DNA of 38,757 nt from Actinomyces sp. GTDB lineage: Bacteria > Actinomycetota > Actinomycetes > Actinomycetales > Actinomycetaceae. The stretch's first letter is position 1. Each line of letters starts with the position of its first letter. The notes under the pieces were generated by a model. That model saw nothing but the letters and a program-made list of their open reading frames with translations, ran no database searches and was not told where the DNA came from. This document shows positions 31,429-38,757 of this stretch, one piece after another. Made by a program: the position numbers and the translations under genes. The stretch covers positions 1 to 38,757 of the forward strand of contig JAHACW010000020.1 of assembly GCA_018375675.1 (NCBI GenBank). The letters run 5' to 3'.

Positions 31429-31440
31429 GCGTCCACCCTA
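31429..31440 (-). promoter_or_regulatory. Putative leaderless promoter of ispH
   Basis: TAGGGT (31440-31435 on the - strand) is placed six bases before the ispH ATG. The ispH-xseA gap (31429-31557) also holds one unpaired GACGAGGCCGGGGCTG copy at 31496-31511. Confidence 0.45.
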
Positions 31441-31557
31441 GCGCCCGGGGTGGCGTGCGTGCGCGCGCTCGTGGCAATCCCACACGCTCCTCATCGACGA
31501 GGCCGGGGCTGTCCACAGGCCCGCGCTGCGGCAGCGCGGCGGGGACTTTCCTGTGGC

Positions 31558-32886
31558 ATGCTGAGTGGCGTGACATCGTCTCTTCCCCCTGCTGCGCCGC
31601 CTCCGGGCGGCTCGCCCCAGCCTCGTCCGCCCGCCGCGAAGGCGGCTGATACGACGCGCGATAATCCGTGGCCGCTGCGCAGGCTGACGGAGAATATCAA
31701 GGTGTACGTGGACCGCATGAGCCCCCTGTGGGTGGAGGGCCAGGTCGTCGAGTACAAGGTGCGTCCTGGCGCGAAGATGCACTTTTTGACGCTGCGCGAC
31801 CTTGAGACGGACACGTCGATGACGGTGACCGCGTGGGCGGGCGTCATGGATTCCACGCCCCTGACCGAGGGTGCACGCGTGGTGACACGCGTGAAGCCGG
31901 TGTTCTGGGAGCGCTCGGGTCGACTGAACCTGCAGGCCGCGGAGATTCACCTGCAGGGTGTGGGTGATCTGCTGGCCCAGATTGAGGCGCTGCGCGCCCG
32001 CCTGGCCGCAGAGGGCCTGTTTGCGGACGCCCGCAAGAAGCCGCTGCCGTTCCTGCCTCGCACGATCGGCCTGATCTGCGGCCGCAACGCGAAGGCGAAG
32101 GACGACGTGGTCGTGAACGCGTCGGATCGCTGGCCGAGCGCGCGCTTTGAGATCCGCGAGGTCGCCGTGCAGGGCGATCACTGCGTGCCCGAGGTGGGCC
32201 GCGCCCTCCTCGAACTAGACGCCATGGACGACGTCGACGTCATCGTCATCGCGCGCGGTGGCGGCGCGGTCGAAGACCTCCTCCCCTTCTCCGACGAGCG
32301 CCTCGTGCGCGCCGTCGCGGACGCCCGCACGCCCATCGTCTCCGCGATCGGCCACGAGGGCGACTCTCCCCTGCTGGACCTGGTCGCCGACTACCGTGCC
32401 TCGACCCCGACGGATGCGGCTCGCCGCATCGTCCCGGACCGCGCCCGCGAGCGCGACGGCATCTCTCAGGCGCTGACCCGCATGCGCGGGGCGCTGGGCG
32501 CGCGCCTGGCGACGGAGCGATCGAACCTGACGCTGATCGCGTCACGCCCGGTGCTCCAGGGCCCGGAGGCCATCGTCGAGGGGCACCGCGTGGCCCTGAC
32601 ACAGCGGGTCACCGCAATGCGATCGGCGATCGAGCGTCGGCTCGCCTCGGAGCGCCAGCAGCTGACGCGCTCGCGCGCGACGCTCACCGCCCTGTCCCCA
32701 CAGGCGACACTGGACCGCGGCTACGCGCTGCTCAAGACCCCGTCGGGCGCGCTCATCACCTCTTCGGCGCAGATCAAGAAGGGCGACCTCATCGAAGGCA
32801 TCCTCGCGTCGGGCCGCATGGTCGCCCAGGTCGTGGGCGCCACCAACCCGGCTCCTCCAGCGGACGCGCCCGACACAGGCGCCTGA
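31558..32886 (+). CDS. xseA: Exodeoxyribonuclease VII large subunit XseA
   Basis: A 442-residue catalytic subunit of exonuclease VII, which degrades single-stranded DNA from both ends. Residues 35-135 are the OB-fold (N-P-W-P-L-R-R-L-T-E-N-I-K-V-Y onwards). The catalytic core follows with F-L-P-R-T-I-G-L-I-C-G-R, V-I-V-I-A-R-G-G-G-A-V-E-D-L and S-A-I-G-H-E-G-D, and there is a long coiled-coil stretch up to about 375. The frame is open far upstream, but that part is antisense to ispH and not conserved. Start candidates are ATG 31558 and GTG 31570. Neither has a Shine-Dalgarno, and the GTG has a CATGCT box seven bases before it, so the protein may be four residues shorter. Followed by xseB. Confidence 0.96.
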   Translation: MLSGVTSSLPPAAPPPGGSPQPRPPAAKAADTTRDNPWPLRRLTENIKVYVDRMSPLWVEGQVVEYKVRPGAKMHFLTLRDLETDTSMTVTAWAGVMDSTPLTEGARVVTRVKPVFWERSGRLNLQAAEIHLQGVGDLLAQIEALRARLAAEGLFADARKKPLPFLPRTIGLICGRNAKAKDDVVVNASDRWPSARFEIREVAVQGDHCVPEVGRALLELDAMDDVDVIVIARGGGAVEDLLPFSDERLVRAVADARTPIVSAIGHEGDSPLLDLVADYRASTPTDAARRIVPDRARERDGISQALTRMRGALGARLATERSNLTLIASRPVLQGPEAIVEGHRVALTQRVTAMRSAIERRLASERQQLTRSRATLTALSPQATLDRGYALLKTPSGALITSSAQIKKGDLIEGILASGRMVAQVVGATNPAPPADAPDTGA

Positions 32887-32943
32887 CCCGCAGGCCCCAC
32901 CCCGGCCTCGTCCCACGAACCCCAGACTCAAAGGAACACAGAC

Positions 32944-33174
32944 ATGACCACGAACGAACAGCTCCCCGATCCCCAGTCCCTCGGCTACGAGGAGGCGCGC
33001 GACGAGCTCGTGCGCATCGTCCAGACCCTCGAGGGCGGTCAGGCCCCGCTCGAGGACACTCTCACGATGTGGGAGCGCGGCGAGGCCCTGGCAGCCCGCT
33101 GTTCCCAGATCCTCGACGGTGCTCAAGAGCGTCTTTCTGGACGCACCTCCACGCCCTCCCCCGAAGCACGCTAA
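32944..33174 (+). CDS. xseB: Exodeoxyribonuclease VII small subunit XseB
   Basis: A 76-residue helical protein. The family signature is Y-E-E-A-R-D-E-L-V-R-I-V-Q-T-L-E-G-G, followed by P-L-E-D-T-L-T-M-W-E-R-G-E-A-L and C-S-Q-I-L-D-G-A-Q-E-R-L. Several copies wrap the coiled coil of XseA. AAAGGAAC precedes the ATG at 32944. It lies 57 bases after xseA. The gap holds one unpaired CCCCGGCCTCGTC copy (32900-32912). Confidence 0.95.
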   Translation: MTTNEQLPDPQSLGYEEARDELVRIVQTLEGGQAPLEDTLTMWERGEALAARCSQILDGAQERLSGRTSTPSPEAR

Positions 33175-33217
33175 TGTACATTCTGTAGATCCGCTCACAC
33201 GCAGGTGAGGAGACGCC

Positions 33218-34153
33218 ATGACGGTGCAATCTCAGCCCCACGTGCTCGCGATCGGCGAGGCGCTCATCGATATCGTCGTCACGCACGAGCAACCCGACTT
33301 CCCCGTCGAGATCCCGGGCGGTTCCCCCGCGAACGTCGCCCTGACGTTGGGGCGCCTCGGCCGGCCTGTGGCGCTGGCGACCTGGTTCGGCGCGGATACG
33401 CTCGGCCGCCTCATCGACTTCCACATGTACGATTCCGGCGTGCACGTCACCGGGGCCTCGCGCGGCGCCTCACACACATCGACGGCCCTGGCGCGCTTGG
33501 ATGAAAACGGCGCCGCCTCCTACACCTTCGATCTCGAGTGGGCCCCGGCTGCCCCGATCGAGGTTCCAGAGACCGCGCAGATCCTCGAGGCCGGGTCTAT
33601 CTCCGCGATCATTGAGCCCGGCGCCTCCGCCGTCCTTGACGCGCTAACCCGCGGCCGCGAGCACGCGCTCGTCTTCTTCGACCCGAACGCGCGCCCCTCG
33701 ATCATGGGCGAACCCGAGGCGGCCCTCACCTCCCTCGAACGCTTCATCGCCCTCGCGGACGTCGTCAAGGTCTCCGACGAGGACATCGACTGGCTGACAG
33801 GCGGCGCCAGCATCGACGAGGTCGTGGATCGTTGGCTCGGCATGGGCCCATCCCTCGTGGTCGTCACGCGCGGCAAGCACGGGAGCCTCGCCGTCACCTC
33901 CTCGGGCCTGCGCTTCACGAAGACCCCGAGCGACGTCAAGGTCGTCGACACGGTCGGCGCGGGTGACTCTTTCATGGGCGGCATGATCGACGCCATGTGG
34001 GGCATGGGCCTGCGCGGCGCCGACGCGCGCGAGGCACTACGTTCCCTGCCCGAGGAGCAGGTCCGCGCCATCATCGACCGCGCCAGCGCCGTCTCCGACG
34101 TGACCGTCTCACGTAAGGGCGCGAACCCGCCCTGGGCGCACGAGCTCTCCTAA
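33218..34153 (+). CDS. PfkB-family sugar kinase, fructokinase-like
   Basis: A 311-residue ribokinase-fold kinase that phosphorylates a sugar using ATP. The first signature is I-P-G-G-S-P-A-N-V-A-L-T-L-G-R-L-G. The second is D-T-V-G-A-G-D-S-F-M-G-G with catalytic base D250 and the GAGD anion hole. V-F-F-D-P-N-A-R-P-S and V-K-V-S-D-E-D-I-D-W-L are typical of fructokinase-like members, but the exact sugar is not certain. GAGGAG lies 6 bases before the ATG. It follows xseB by 43 bases, and TACATT (33177-33182) in the gap could provide a separate promoter. It ends in a motif-type terminator. Confidence 0.92.
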   Translation: MTVQSQPHVLAIGEALIDIVVTHEQPDFPVEIPGGSPANVALTLGRLGRPVALATWFGADTLGRLIDFHMYDSGVHVTGASRGASHTSTALARLDENGAASYTFDLEWAPAAPIEVPETAQILEAGSISAIIEPGASAVLDALTRGREHALVFFDPNARPSIMGEPEAALTSLERFIALADVVKVSDEDIDWLTGGASIDEVVDRWLGMGPSLVVVTRGKHGSLAVTSSGLRFTKTPSDVKVVDTVGAGDSFMGGMIDAMWGMGLRGADAREALRSLPEEQVRAIIDRASAVSDVTVSRKGANPPWAHELS

Positions 34154-34168
34154 GCACGCCACACACAT

Positions 34169-34204
34169 GACGAGGCCGGTCCCCACATCGGGGTCCGGCC
34201 TCGT
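34169..34204. terminator. Bidirectional terminator between the sugar kinase gene and uppS
   Basis: ACGAGGCCGG-T-CCCC (34170-34184) pairs with GGGG-T-CCGGCCTCGT (34190-34204) with a single T:T mismatch and a 5-base loop. It carries the GACGAGGCCGG core in inverted copies and separates two convergent genes. Confidence 0.82.
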
Positions 34205-34236
34205 TCAATGCGCGCGTCGCCGCGCTCGACGCGCGC

Positions 34237-34998
34237 TTACTTGCCCATGCGGCGCTCGCGCTGCGCGTAGGAGCGCAGGGCGCGCAGGAAGTCGACGCGG
34301 CGGAAGTCGGGCCAGTAGACCTCGCAGAAGTAGTACTCGGAGTGCACGGACTGCCACAGCATGAAGCCCGACAGGCGCTGCTCGCCCGAGGTTCGGATGA
34401 CGAGGTCAGGGTCGGGCTGGTCCTTCGTGTACAGGTGCGCGGTGATATCCGCGTCGGTGAAGGAGTCGGCGAGCTCGTCGAGGGTGCGCCCCTGGGCCGA
34501 CGCCTCGCGCATCATGGAGCGCACAGCCTCGGTGATCTCGTGTCGGCCACCGTAGCCGACGGCGATATTGACGGTCATTCCCTGCACGTCAGCGGTGCGC
34601 GCGACGGATGCACGCAGATCCTCGGAGACCTTCTCGGGCAGCAGGGACAGGTCACCAACCACGGCCAGCTTCCAGCGCCCTTGATCAGCCAGGAGAGACA
34701 CTGCCTCGCAGATGATGCGCAGCAGCTCGCCCAGCTCGCCGGCATCGCGCGAGAGGTTGTCGGTTGAGAGGAGCCACAGCGTCACGATCGACACACCCGC
34801 GTCGTCGGACCACTGGAGGAACTCGCTGATCTTTCCAGCGCCAGCGCGGTGTCCCTGCGAGGCGGTCGCGCCCAGGGACTTCGCCCAGCGGCGGTTACCG
34901 TCCAGGATCACGCCGATGTGGGCGGGTACGGCGGCATCAGACAGCTCGGCTTTGAGGCGACGCTCGTACATGTCGTAGAGCATGTTCCACTGGGCCAT
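34237..34998 (-). CDS. uppS: Isoprenyl transferase (UppS / cis-prenyltransferase)
   Basis: A 253-residue cis-prenyltransferase that lengthens a prenyl diphosphate with IPP. Conserved parts are I-G-V-I-L-D-G-N-R-R-W-A with D33 as the Mg/diphosphate residue, L-W-L-L-S-T-D-N, A-V-G-Y-G-G-R-H-E-I, and P-D-P-D-L-V-I-R-T-S-G-E-Q-R-L-S-G-F. The last carries the IPP-binding Arg/Ser cluster. Mycobacteria have two such enzymes: a long-chain one and a short-chain Z-farnesyl diphosphate synthase. Proximity to trhA and greA resembles the short-chain locus, so chain length is not certain here. AGGGAGG lies 7 bases before the ATG. Transcribed divergently from trhA. Confidence 0.94.
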   Translation of the reverse strand: MAQWNMLYDMYERRLKAELSDAAVPAHIGVILDGNRRWAKSLGATASQGHRAGAGKISEFLQWSDDAGVSIVTLWLLSTDNLSRDAGELGELLRIICEAVSLLADQGRWKLAVVGDLSLLPEKVSEDLRASVARTADVQGMTVNIAVGYGGRHEITEAVRSMMREASAQGRTLDELADSFTDADITAHLYTKDQPDPDLVIRTSGEQRLSGFMLWQSVHSEYYFCEVYWPDFRRVDFLRALRSYAQRERRMGK

Positions 34999-35183
34999 GA
35001 TGTCCCTCCCTACTGTCGCACCCTGCGGCGCGGCGTACTCTTATGACATTAAGGGTATCGCGCCGTAGGACGGCAGGGAAACACAAGCACTCTCGAAGAG
35101 CGAGAACACGCCTATCGCAACAAGTTACGGCGTAGTAACCTACGGACTCGTAAGAAATGTTGACAGGTTGACAGGGGGAACGG

Positions 35184-35867
35184 ATGAAGATCGCATCGCT
35201 CACGCCCAAGGAATGGTTCTCGGGCCAGCTCGTGCAGATCAAGCCGAAGCTGCGCGGTTGGCTGCACCTGGCCGCCGCCCCTCTGTCCCTAGCCGCGTCC
35301 ATCGTCCTCGTCTGCCTGGCGCCCACGACCCCCACCAAGATCGGATCCGCCGTCTACCTGGCGTGCTCCCTCATCCTCTTCGGTGTCTCGGCCGCCTACC
35401 ACCGCTTCTACTGGGCGCCGCGCTGGGAGATCATGTGGAAGCGCCTGGACCACTCCAACATCTTCCTGCTCATCGCGGGCACCTACACACCGATCACGAT
35501 CGCGCTCCTGGACCGCTCAGACGCGGCTGTTCTCCTGTCGGTTGTGTGGGGAGGGGCGATCGCCGGCATCCTCCTCAACCTCTTCTGGCCCACTGCCCCA
35601 CGCTGGCTGACCACCCTCGTCTACGTCGCGCTCGGCTGGGTCGCGGTCTGGTATCTGCCGCAGCTGTGGGCGGGCGGCGGCCCCATCGTCGTGTGGCTGA
35701 TCGTCGCCGGAGGCGTCCTGTACACGCTGGGAGCGGTCGTCTACGGCACGAAGAAGCCCGACCCCTCCCCCACCTGGTTCGGCTTCCACGAAATCTTCCA
35801 CGCCTTCACCGTCGCGGCGTGGGCCTGCCACTGCGTCGCCGTCTACCTGGCAGTCCTGGCTTCCTGA
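35184..35867 (+). CDS. Hemolysin III / TrhA family membrane protein
   Basis: A 227-residue integral membrane protein with about seven helices, of the PAQR-like hemolysin III family implicated in membrane energetics and fluidity homeostasis. The conserved histidine pattern is visible: S-A-A-Y-H-R-F-Y-W, then L-D-H-S-N-I-F-L-L-I-A-G-T-Y-T-P, and near the end H-E-I-F-H-A-F-T-V-A-A-W-A-C-H-C, forming the putative metal site. The N-terminal 30 residues are cytoplasmic and basic. AGGGGGAAC precedes the ATG at 35184. The 185-bp gap to uppS holds both leaders and nothing else I recognise. Confidence 0.93.
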   Translation: MKIASLTPKEWFSGQLVQIKPKLRGWLHLAAAPLSLAASIVLVCLAPTTPTKIGSAVYLACSLILFGVSAAYHRFYWAPRWEIMWKRLDHSNIFLLIAGTYTPITIALLDRSDAAVLLSVVWGGAIAGILLNLFWPTAPRWLTTLVYVALGWVAVWYLPQLWAGGGPIVVWLIVAGGVLYTLGAVVYGTKKPDPSPTWFGFHEIFHAFTVAAWACHCVAVYLAVLAS

Positions 35868-35912
35868 CGCGCCGCCCGGCCGGGCTGCGCCCGTGGCCAG
35901 GCGCAATGTTGC

Positions 35913-35964
35913 TACACTCGACACCATGCGCGCCGGCACCCGTGTGTCGGCGCTCGATTACTGA
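35913..35964 (+). promoter_or_regulatory. greA promoter and leaderless 12-codon upstream open frame
   Basis: TACACT (35913-35918) is followed by seven bases and an ATG at 35926. From there a complete short frame, M-R-A-G-T-R-V-S-A-L-D-Y, runs to a TGA at 35962-35964, 18 bases before greA. A separate GGAGGAA site precedes greA. If transcription starts at the first ATG, this would be a leaderless leader peptide upstream of greA. Confidence 0.4.
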
Positions 35965-35982
35965 CACGTCATTGGAGGAACC

Positions 35983-36462
35983 ATGGCTGACACACAGTGG
36001 CTCACGCAGGCCCAGTACGACCTGCTCGCAAGCGAGCTGAAGGAACGCGTCGAGGTCAAGCGCGTCGAGATCGCGCGCCTCATCGACGCCGCCCGCCAGG
36101 AGGGCGACCTGCGCGAGAACGGCGGCTACCACGCCGCACGCAACGAGCAGTCCATGAACGAGACCCGCATCCAGGCCCTCCAGGAAATGCTGGAGCACGC
36201 AGAGGTCGGAGAGACCCCCGCCGACGACGGCATCGTCGAGCCCGGCATGGTCGTCACGGCCCTGGTGGCCGGCCGCGAGCAGAAGTTCCTGCTCGGTTCG
36301 CGTGACGCCGGTGGCGACCTGGGCATCCAGGTCTTCTCCGCGCAGGCTCCCCTGGGTGCCGCGGTCATCGGCCACAAGGCTGGCGACAAGCTCTCCTTCG
36401 AGGCCCCCACGGGCCGCATCATCGACGTCGAGATTCTCGACGCCAAGCCCTTCGAAGGCTGA
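35983..36462 (+). CDS. greA: Transcription elongation factor GreA
   Basis: A 159-residue factor that enters the RNA polymerase secondary channel and stimulates cleavage of backtracked RNA. Residues 1-80 form the antiparallel coiled coil, with the tip signature R-Q-E-G-D-L-R-E-N-G-G-Y-H-A-A. Residues 85-155 form the C-terminal FKBP-like domain (G-M-V-V-T-A-L-V and P-L-G-A-A-V-I-G-H-K-A-G-D). The catalytic Asp/Glu at the tip (D-L-R-E) are intact. GGAGGAA is 5 bases before the ATG. Ends with a strong hairpin terminator. Confidence 0.97.
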   Translation: MADTQWLTQAQYDLLASELKERVEVKRVEIARLIDAARQEGDLRENGGYHAARNEQSMNETRIQALQEMLEHAEVGETPADDGIVEPGMVVTALVAGREQKFLLGSRDAGGDLGIQVFSAQAPLGAAVIGHKAGDKLSFEAPTGRIIDVEILDAKPFEG

Positions 36463-36515
36463 GCCCACAGGCGCGCAGGCCCATGAGGCTTCGCGCGCAC
36501 AGCTGACACGCAACG

Positions 36516-36545
36516 AGCGGGTCCCACCACTTGGTGGGACCCGCT
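36516..36545. terminator. Terminator after greA
   Basis: AGCGGGTCCCACCA (36516-36529) is an exact reverse complement of TGGTGGGACCCGCT (36532-36545), a 14-bp stem with a minimal loop. It separates greA from the convergent AI-2E-type gene and does not contain the recurrent motif. Confidence 0.85.
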
Positions 36546-36573
36546 GCGCATTACATCTGCTCGCGAGGAGGCC

Positions 36574-38058
36574 TTACGCCTCCACGTGGGGTGTCGGAGG
36601 TTCTCCCGGCTTCTGATTTTCATCAGCCGGTGTTTCCTCCTGGGTCGCATCCCCCTCCGACTCGACACGAGCCTCGACGTGGAGATCCACAGACGCCACG
36701 ACCTCGTCTTCGCTCGACTCCTCACGAGCCACGTACGGGCGCGTATCGGGCTTGCCCGCGTAGGAGGCGGCGATCTTCTCCTCGAGCATGCCGGGAGGGC
36801 CACCCGGGCGATCCTCGGCGGTCGCCAGCTCGGGCATCGGGTCGTACCCGTGCAGGTACATGACGGTCGCGTTGATGAAGGCCGCGATCGGCACCGAGAA
36901 AATCGCACCCGCGATGCCCGCGATCGCGGATCCGGCGGTGATGACAAGCATGACGGCGACGGGGTGCAGGGAGACGGCATTCGACATCATGAAGGGCTGC
37001 AGGATGTTGGATTCGACCTGCTGGACGACCAGGATGATGACGAGCATGATGATCGCCTTCGTCAGGCCACCGTTCACGGCCGCCACCAGCACCGCGATGA
37101 CGCCGGAGGTCAGGGCACCCAGAATCGGCACAAACGCCGCGAAGAAGGTGATGACACCGATCGGGATGGCCAGGGGCACGCCCAGGAAGAACGCACCCAG
37201 CGCGATACCGATCGCGTCGATGGCCGCCACCTGGATCTGTGTGCGCACGTAGGAGCCGAAAGTCGCCCAACCGCGGATCGCGCTCTCGTGGACGGGAACA
37301 CGGGCGGGGGCGGGCAGCAGGCGCACGCACCACAGCCAGATCGAGCGCCCCTCCTTCAGGAAGAAGAACAGACAGAAGAGCATCGTCAGGCCGGAGGTCG
37401 CCAGCGTGCCCACCGACGAGGTGATGCTCAGGGCACCGGTCGCCAGCGTCTCCTTATTGCTATTCAGCCAGCTCACCAGCTCGGAACGTAGCTGATCGGC
37501 CGCGGCCGTCAGGACGGTCGTATCGATCTTGAGAGGGCCGTCCTGCAGGAACTCGTTGTGCACAATCGCGTCGAGCAGCTTGCGGAAGCCGTCCGCGGCC
37601 TCCGAGGCCAGCTGCGGGACCTGCTGGATGAGTTCGGCGGCAGCCTGGCTCAGCGCGCCGGCAACGACAGCGAAGAAGACCAGCAGGCCGACGGTTGCGG
37701 CCAGCGACGAGGGAAAGTGCAGGCGGCGGCGCATCCAGGAGACGAGGGGTTCGAGAAGCACCGCCACCGTCAGCGCGATCGCGACCGGCATGATGACGAT
37801 CGTCAGGCGCGCGATGCCCCACAGCACAGCCAAGACCAGGCCAGCGACGACCAGAGTACGCCACGAGATCGCCGCGGCCACACGGAGGGTACGCGGGACG
37901 GCAGCTGCCACGTCGCGCTCATCCTCGTGTTCTTCGCGCACCGACACCATGACGGGAGCGGGTGCGGGCTCATCTGCGTGCTTCGTCGGTAGGGCAGCTG
38001 AGAGCCTGCCCATCAGGTCGGATAGCTTCCAGCGCGGCTGTTCCTGAGTGTCGGCCAC
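36574..38058 (-). CDS. AI-2E family transporter (PF01594-type permease)
   Basis: A 494-residue membrane protein with about eight helices. Two lie at 70-120, and a soluble extracytoplasmic loop follows (LLDAIVHNEFLQDG region, roughly 150-210). A conserved cluster of helices spans 215-400, with G-V-P-L-A-I-P-I-G-V-I-T-F-F-A-A-F-V-P-I-L-G-A-L and Q-Q-V-E-S-N-I-L-Q-P-F-M-M. Members were first linked to autoinducer-2 export, but others are Na+/H+ antiporters or have unknown substrates. Long polar cytoplasmic ends of 60 to 90 residues, the C-terminal one Glu-rich, are unlike the short family core. The start is GTG at 38058 with AAGGAGG just upstream. Confidence 0.92.
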   Translation of the reverse strand: MADTQEQPRWKLSDLMGRLSAALPTKHADEPAPAPVMVSVREEHEDERDVAAAVPRTLRVAAAISWRTLVVAGLVLAVLWGIARLTIVIMPVAIALTVAVLLEPLVSWMRRRLHFPSSLAATVGLLVFFAVVAGALSQAAAELIQQVPQLASEAADGFRKLLDAIVHNEFLQDGPLKIDTTVLTAAADQLRSELVSWLNSNKETLATGALSITSSVGTLATSGLTMLFCLFFFLKEGRSIWLWCVRLLPAPARVPVHESAIRGWATFGSYVRTQIQVAAIDAIGIALGAFFLGVPLAIPIGVITFFAAFVPILGALTSGVIAVLVAAVNGGLTKAIIMLVIILVVQQVESNILQPFMMSNAVSLHPVAVMLVITAGSAIAGIAGAIFSVPIAAFINATVMYLHGYDPMPELATAEDRPGGPPGMLEEKIAASYAGKPDTRPYVAREESSEDEVVASVDLHVEARVESEGDATQEETPADENQKPGEPPTPHVEA

Positions 38059-38157
38059 GGTCCCTCCTTTTCATTTACCTCTAAGCGTACTCGCCTGCAC
38101 CCCCATTTCCGTTCGCGCAGCGCGCTCACCCGCCGCAAGGGGCGCATACTGGGACCC

Positions 38158-38757
38158 ATGACATCGTTTTTCAAGCAGGCACACACGAACGTTCACGTCT
38201 CCACGCACGCTGTCCTCGGCTCGAACATGAGGGCCGAGGCCGGGGCTGGCCAGGAGATCATCTACCTTGCCGCGGGCTGCTTCTGGGGAGTCGAGAAGGC
38301 CCTGTGGAATGCGCCCGGGGTCGTGACCACGGCGACCGGCTACATGGGCGGGCATTCGACCAACCCGACGTACGAGCAGGTGTGTTCTCACTCGACGGGT
38401 CATGCGGAGACCGTGCGCGTTGTCTTCGATACCGCGCTCACGAGCGCCGCTGACTTGGTTCGGCTTTTCTTCGAGATCCACGATCCGACGCAGGTGGGCG
38501 GACAGGGCAACGACATCGGCGACCAGTATCGTTCGCAGATCTGGACGACCACGCCCGCGCAGCTGCGCGACGCGGCCACCCTGCGCGCGGCCTACCAGGA
38601 GGTGCTCACTGCGCGCGGTTTCGGCCCGATTCAGACGGCCATCTCCCCCGCTCCAGATGCTGACTCCACCGCACGTTTCTGGTACGCGGAGGACTACCAC
38701 CAGCAGTACCTGTTCAAGAACCCGGGCGGCTACGAGTGCCACGCCCGCACGGGTATC
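38158..38757 (+). CDS. msrA: Peptide-methionine (S)-S-oxide reductase MsrA, 3' end cut off
   Basis: The frame runs from ATG 38158 without a stop to the last base (200 codons), so only the extreme C-terminus is missing. The active-site motif is A-A-G-C-F-W-G with nucleophile C41, followed by G-Y-M-G-G-H, Y-E-Q-V-C-S-H-S-T-G-H-A-E, and F-F-E-I-H-D-P-T-Q. The late Y-A-E-D-Y-H-Q-Q-Y-L is also present. It reduces the S-epimer of methionine sulfoxide in oxidised proteins, using a thioredoxin-like donor. The N-terminal 30 residues before the core are typical of longer MsrA forms. CATACT lies seven bases before the ATG, and there is no ribosome binding site. A CGAGGCCGGGGC motif copy falls inside the gene at 38235-38246. 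Confidence 0.95.
   Translation, partial: MTSFFKQAHTNVHVSTHAVLGSNMRAEAGAGQEIIYLAAGCFWGVEKALWNAPGVVTTATGYMGGHSTNPTYEQVCSHSTGHAETVRVVFDTALTSAADLVRLFFEIHDPTQVGGQGNDIGDQYRSQIWTTTPAQLRDAATLRAAYQEVLTARGFGPIQTAISPAPDADSTARFWYAEDYHQQYLFKNPGGYECHARTGI

Noticed and set aside
30265..31557. Upstream extension of the xseA frame by 431 codons
   Set aside because: It runs antisense through ispH and has no similarity to the OB-fold that begins after residue 30 of the accepted start.
36574..38058. Autoinducer-2 export as a firm function for the permease
   Set aside because: The family name is historical and members have other substrates; nothing in the neighbourhood supports quorum sensing.
38071..38742. Open frame on the - strand at the right end
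   Set aside because: It is the antisense of msrA, whose + strand frame has the GCFWG active site and is open to the last base.
1..38757. tRNA, rRNA or known riboswitch
   Set aside because: I found no cloverleaf, rRNA segment or recognisable riboswitch core in the intergenic regions by eye; a covariance-model search would be needed to exclude small RNAs.

Overview
High-GC actinobacterial chromosome. Gene order and protein families point to the Actinomycetaceae (Actinomyces/Schaalia type), but I cannot name a species from sequence alone. Support for this: the fdxA-dapC pair, ispH/ychF beside xseA-xseB, and uppS-trhA-greA occur in an order reminiscent of other actinobacteria. The DUF6318-type lipoprotein-like/PKD pair, the EcsC-family paralogues and the Asp23-DUF2273-Asp23-DUF6286-AmaP cluster also fit. 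Many genes appear to start directly at the first base of the mRNA (TANNNT box 6-7 nt before the start codon), a common actinobacterial arrangement.

Layout. 1-4.1 kb: end of an unknown gene, lysine/peptidoglycan precursor enzyme DapC with ferredoxin FdxA, a small SH3-like protein, and the ribosome-associated GTPase TypA. 4.3-6.7 kb: hexose-6-phosphate mutarotase, a PlsC-type acyltransferase and a secreted, membrane-anchored protein, closely spaced on the + strand. 6.8-11 kb: an unusual glutamine synthetase, a GH20 hexosaminidase-like protein that has lost its catalytic Asp-Glu pair, a MerR regulator with a textbook long-spacer promoter, and a GNAT acetyltransferase. 11.2-20.6 kb: a large paralogue of the secreted anchored protein with a repetitive Glu-Pro tail, three EcsC-family genes, a TPR-YbjN protein, a cytoplasmic alpha-amylase and an EamA permease. 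20.7-26.5 kb looks most accessory: a secreted PKD-like protein with a DUF6318-like partner, an EVE-McrBC type IV restriction system, and a VapBC toxin-antitoxin pair flanked by 35-bp direct repeats. 26.8-29.1 kb: a five-gene Asp23/alkaline-shock envelope cluster. 29.2-38.8 kb: mostly core genes (ychF, ispH, xseA, xseB, a PfkB sugar kinase, uppS, trhA, greA, an AI-2E-family permease and msrA, which runs off the end).

The strongest things for a second look are (i) a short motif, GACGAGGCCGGGG, found about 16 times in 38.8 kb, both as inverted pairs acting as terminators and as single copies inside genes, reminiscent in arrangement of DNA uptake sequences; (ii) the catalytically dead GH20 protein; (iii) the paired secreted proteins with two cysteines at identical positions and a huge Pro/Glu tail in one of them; (iv) a leaderless 12-codon open frame in front of greA; and (v) the vapBC cassette bounded by direct repeats.
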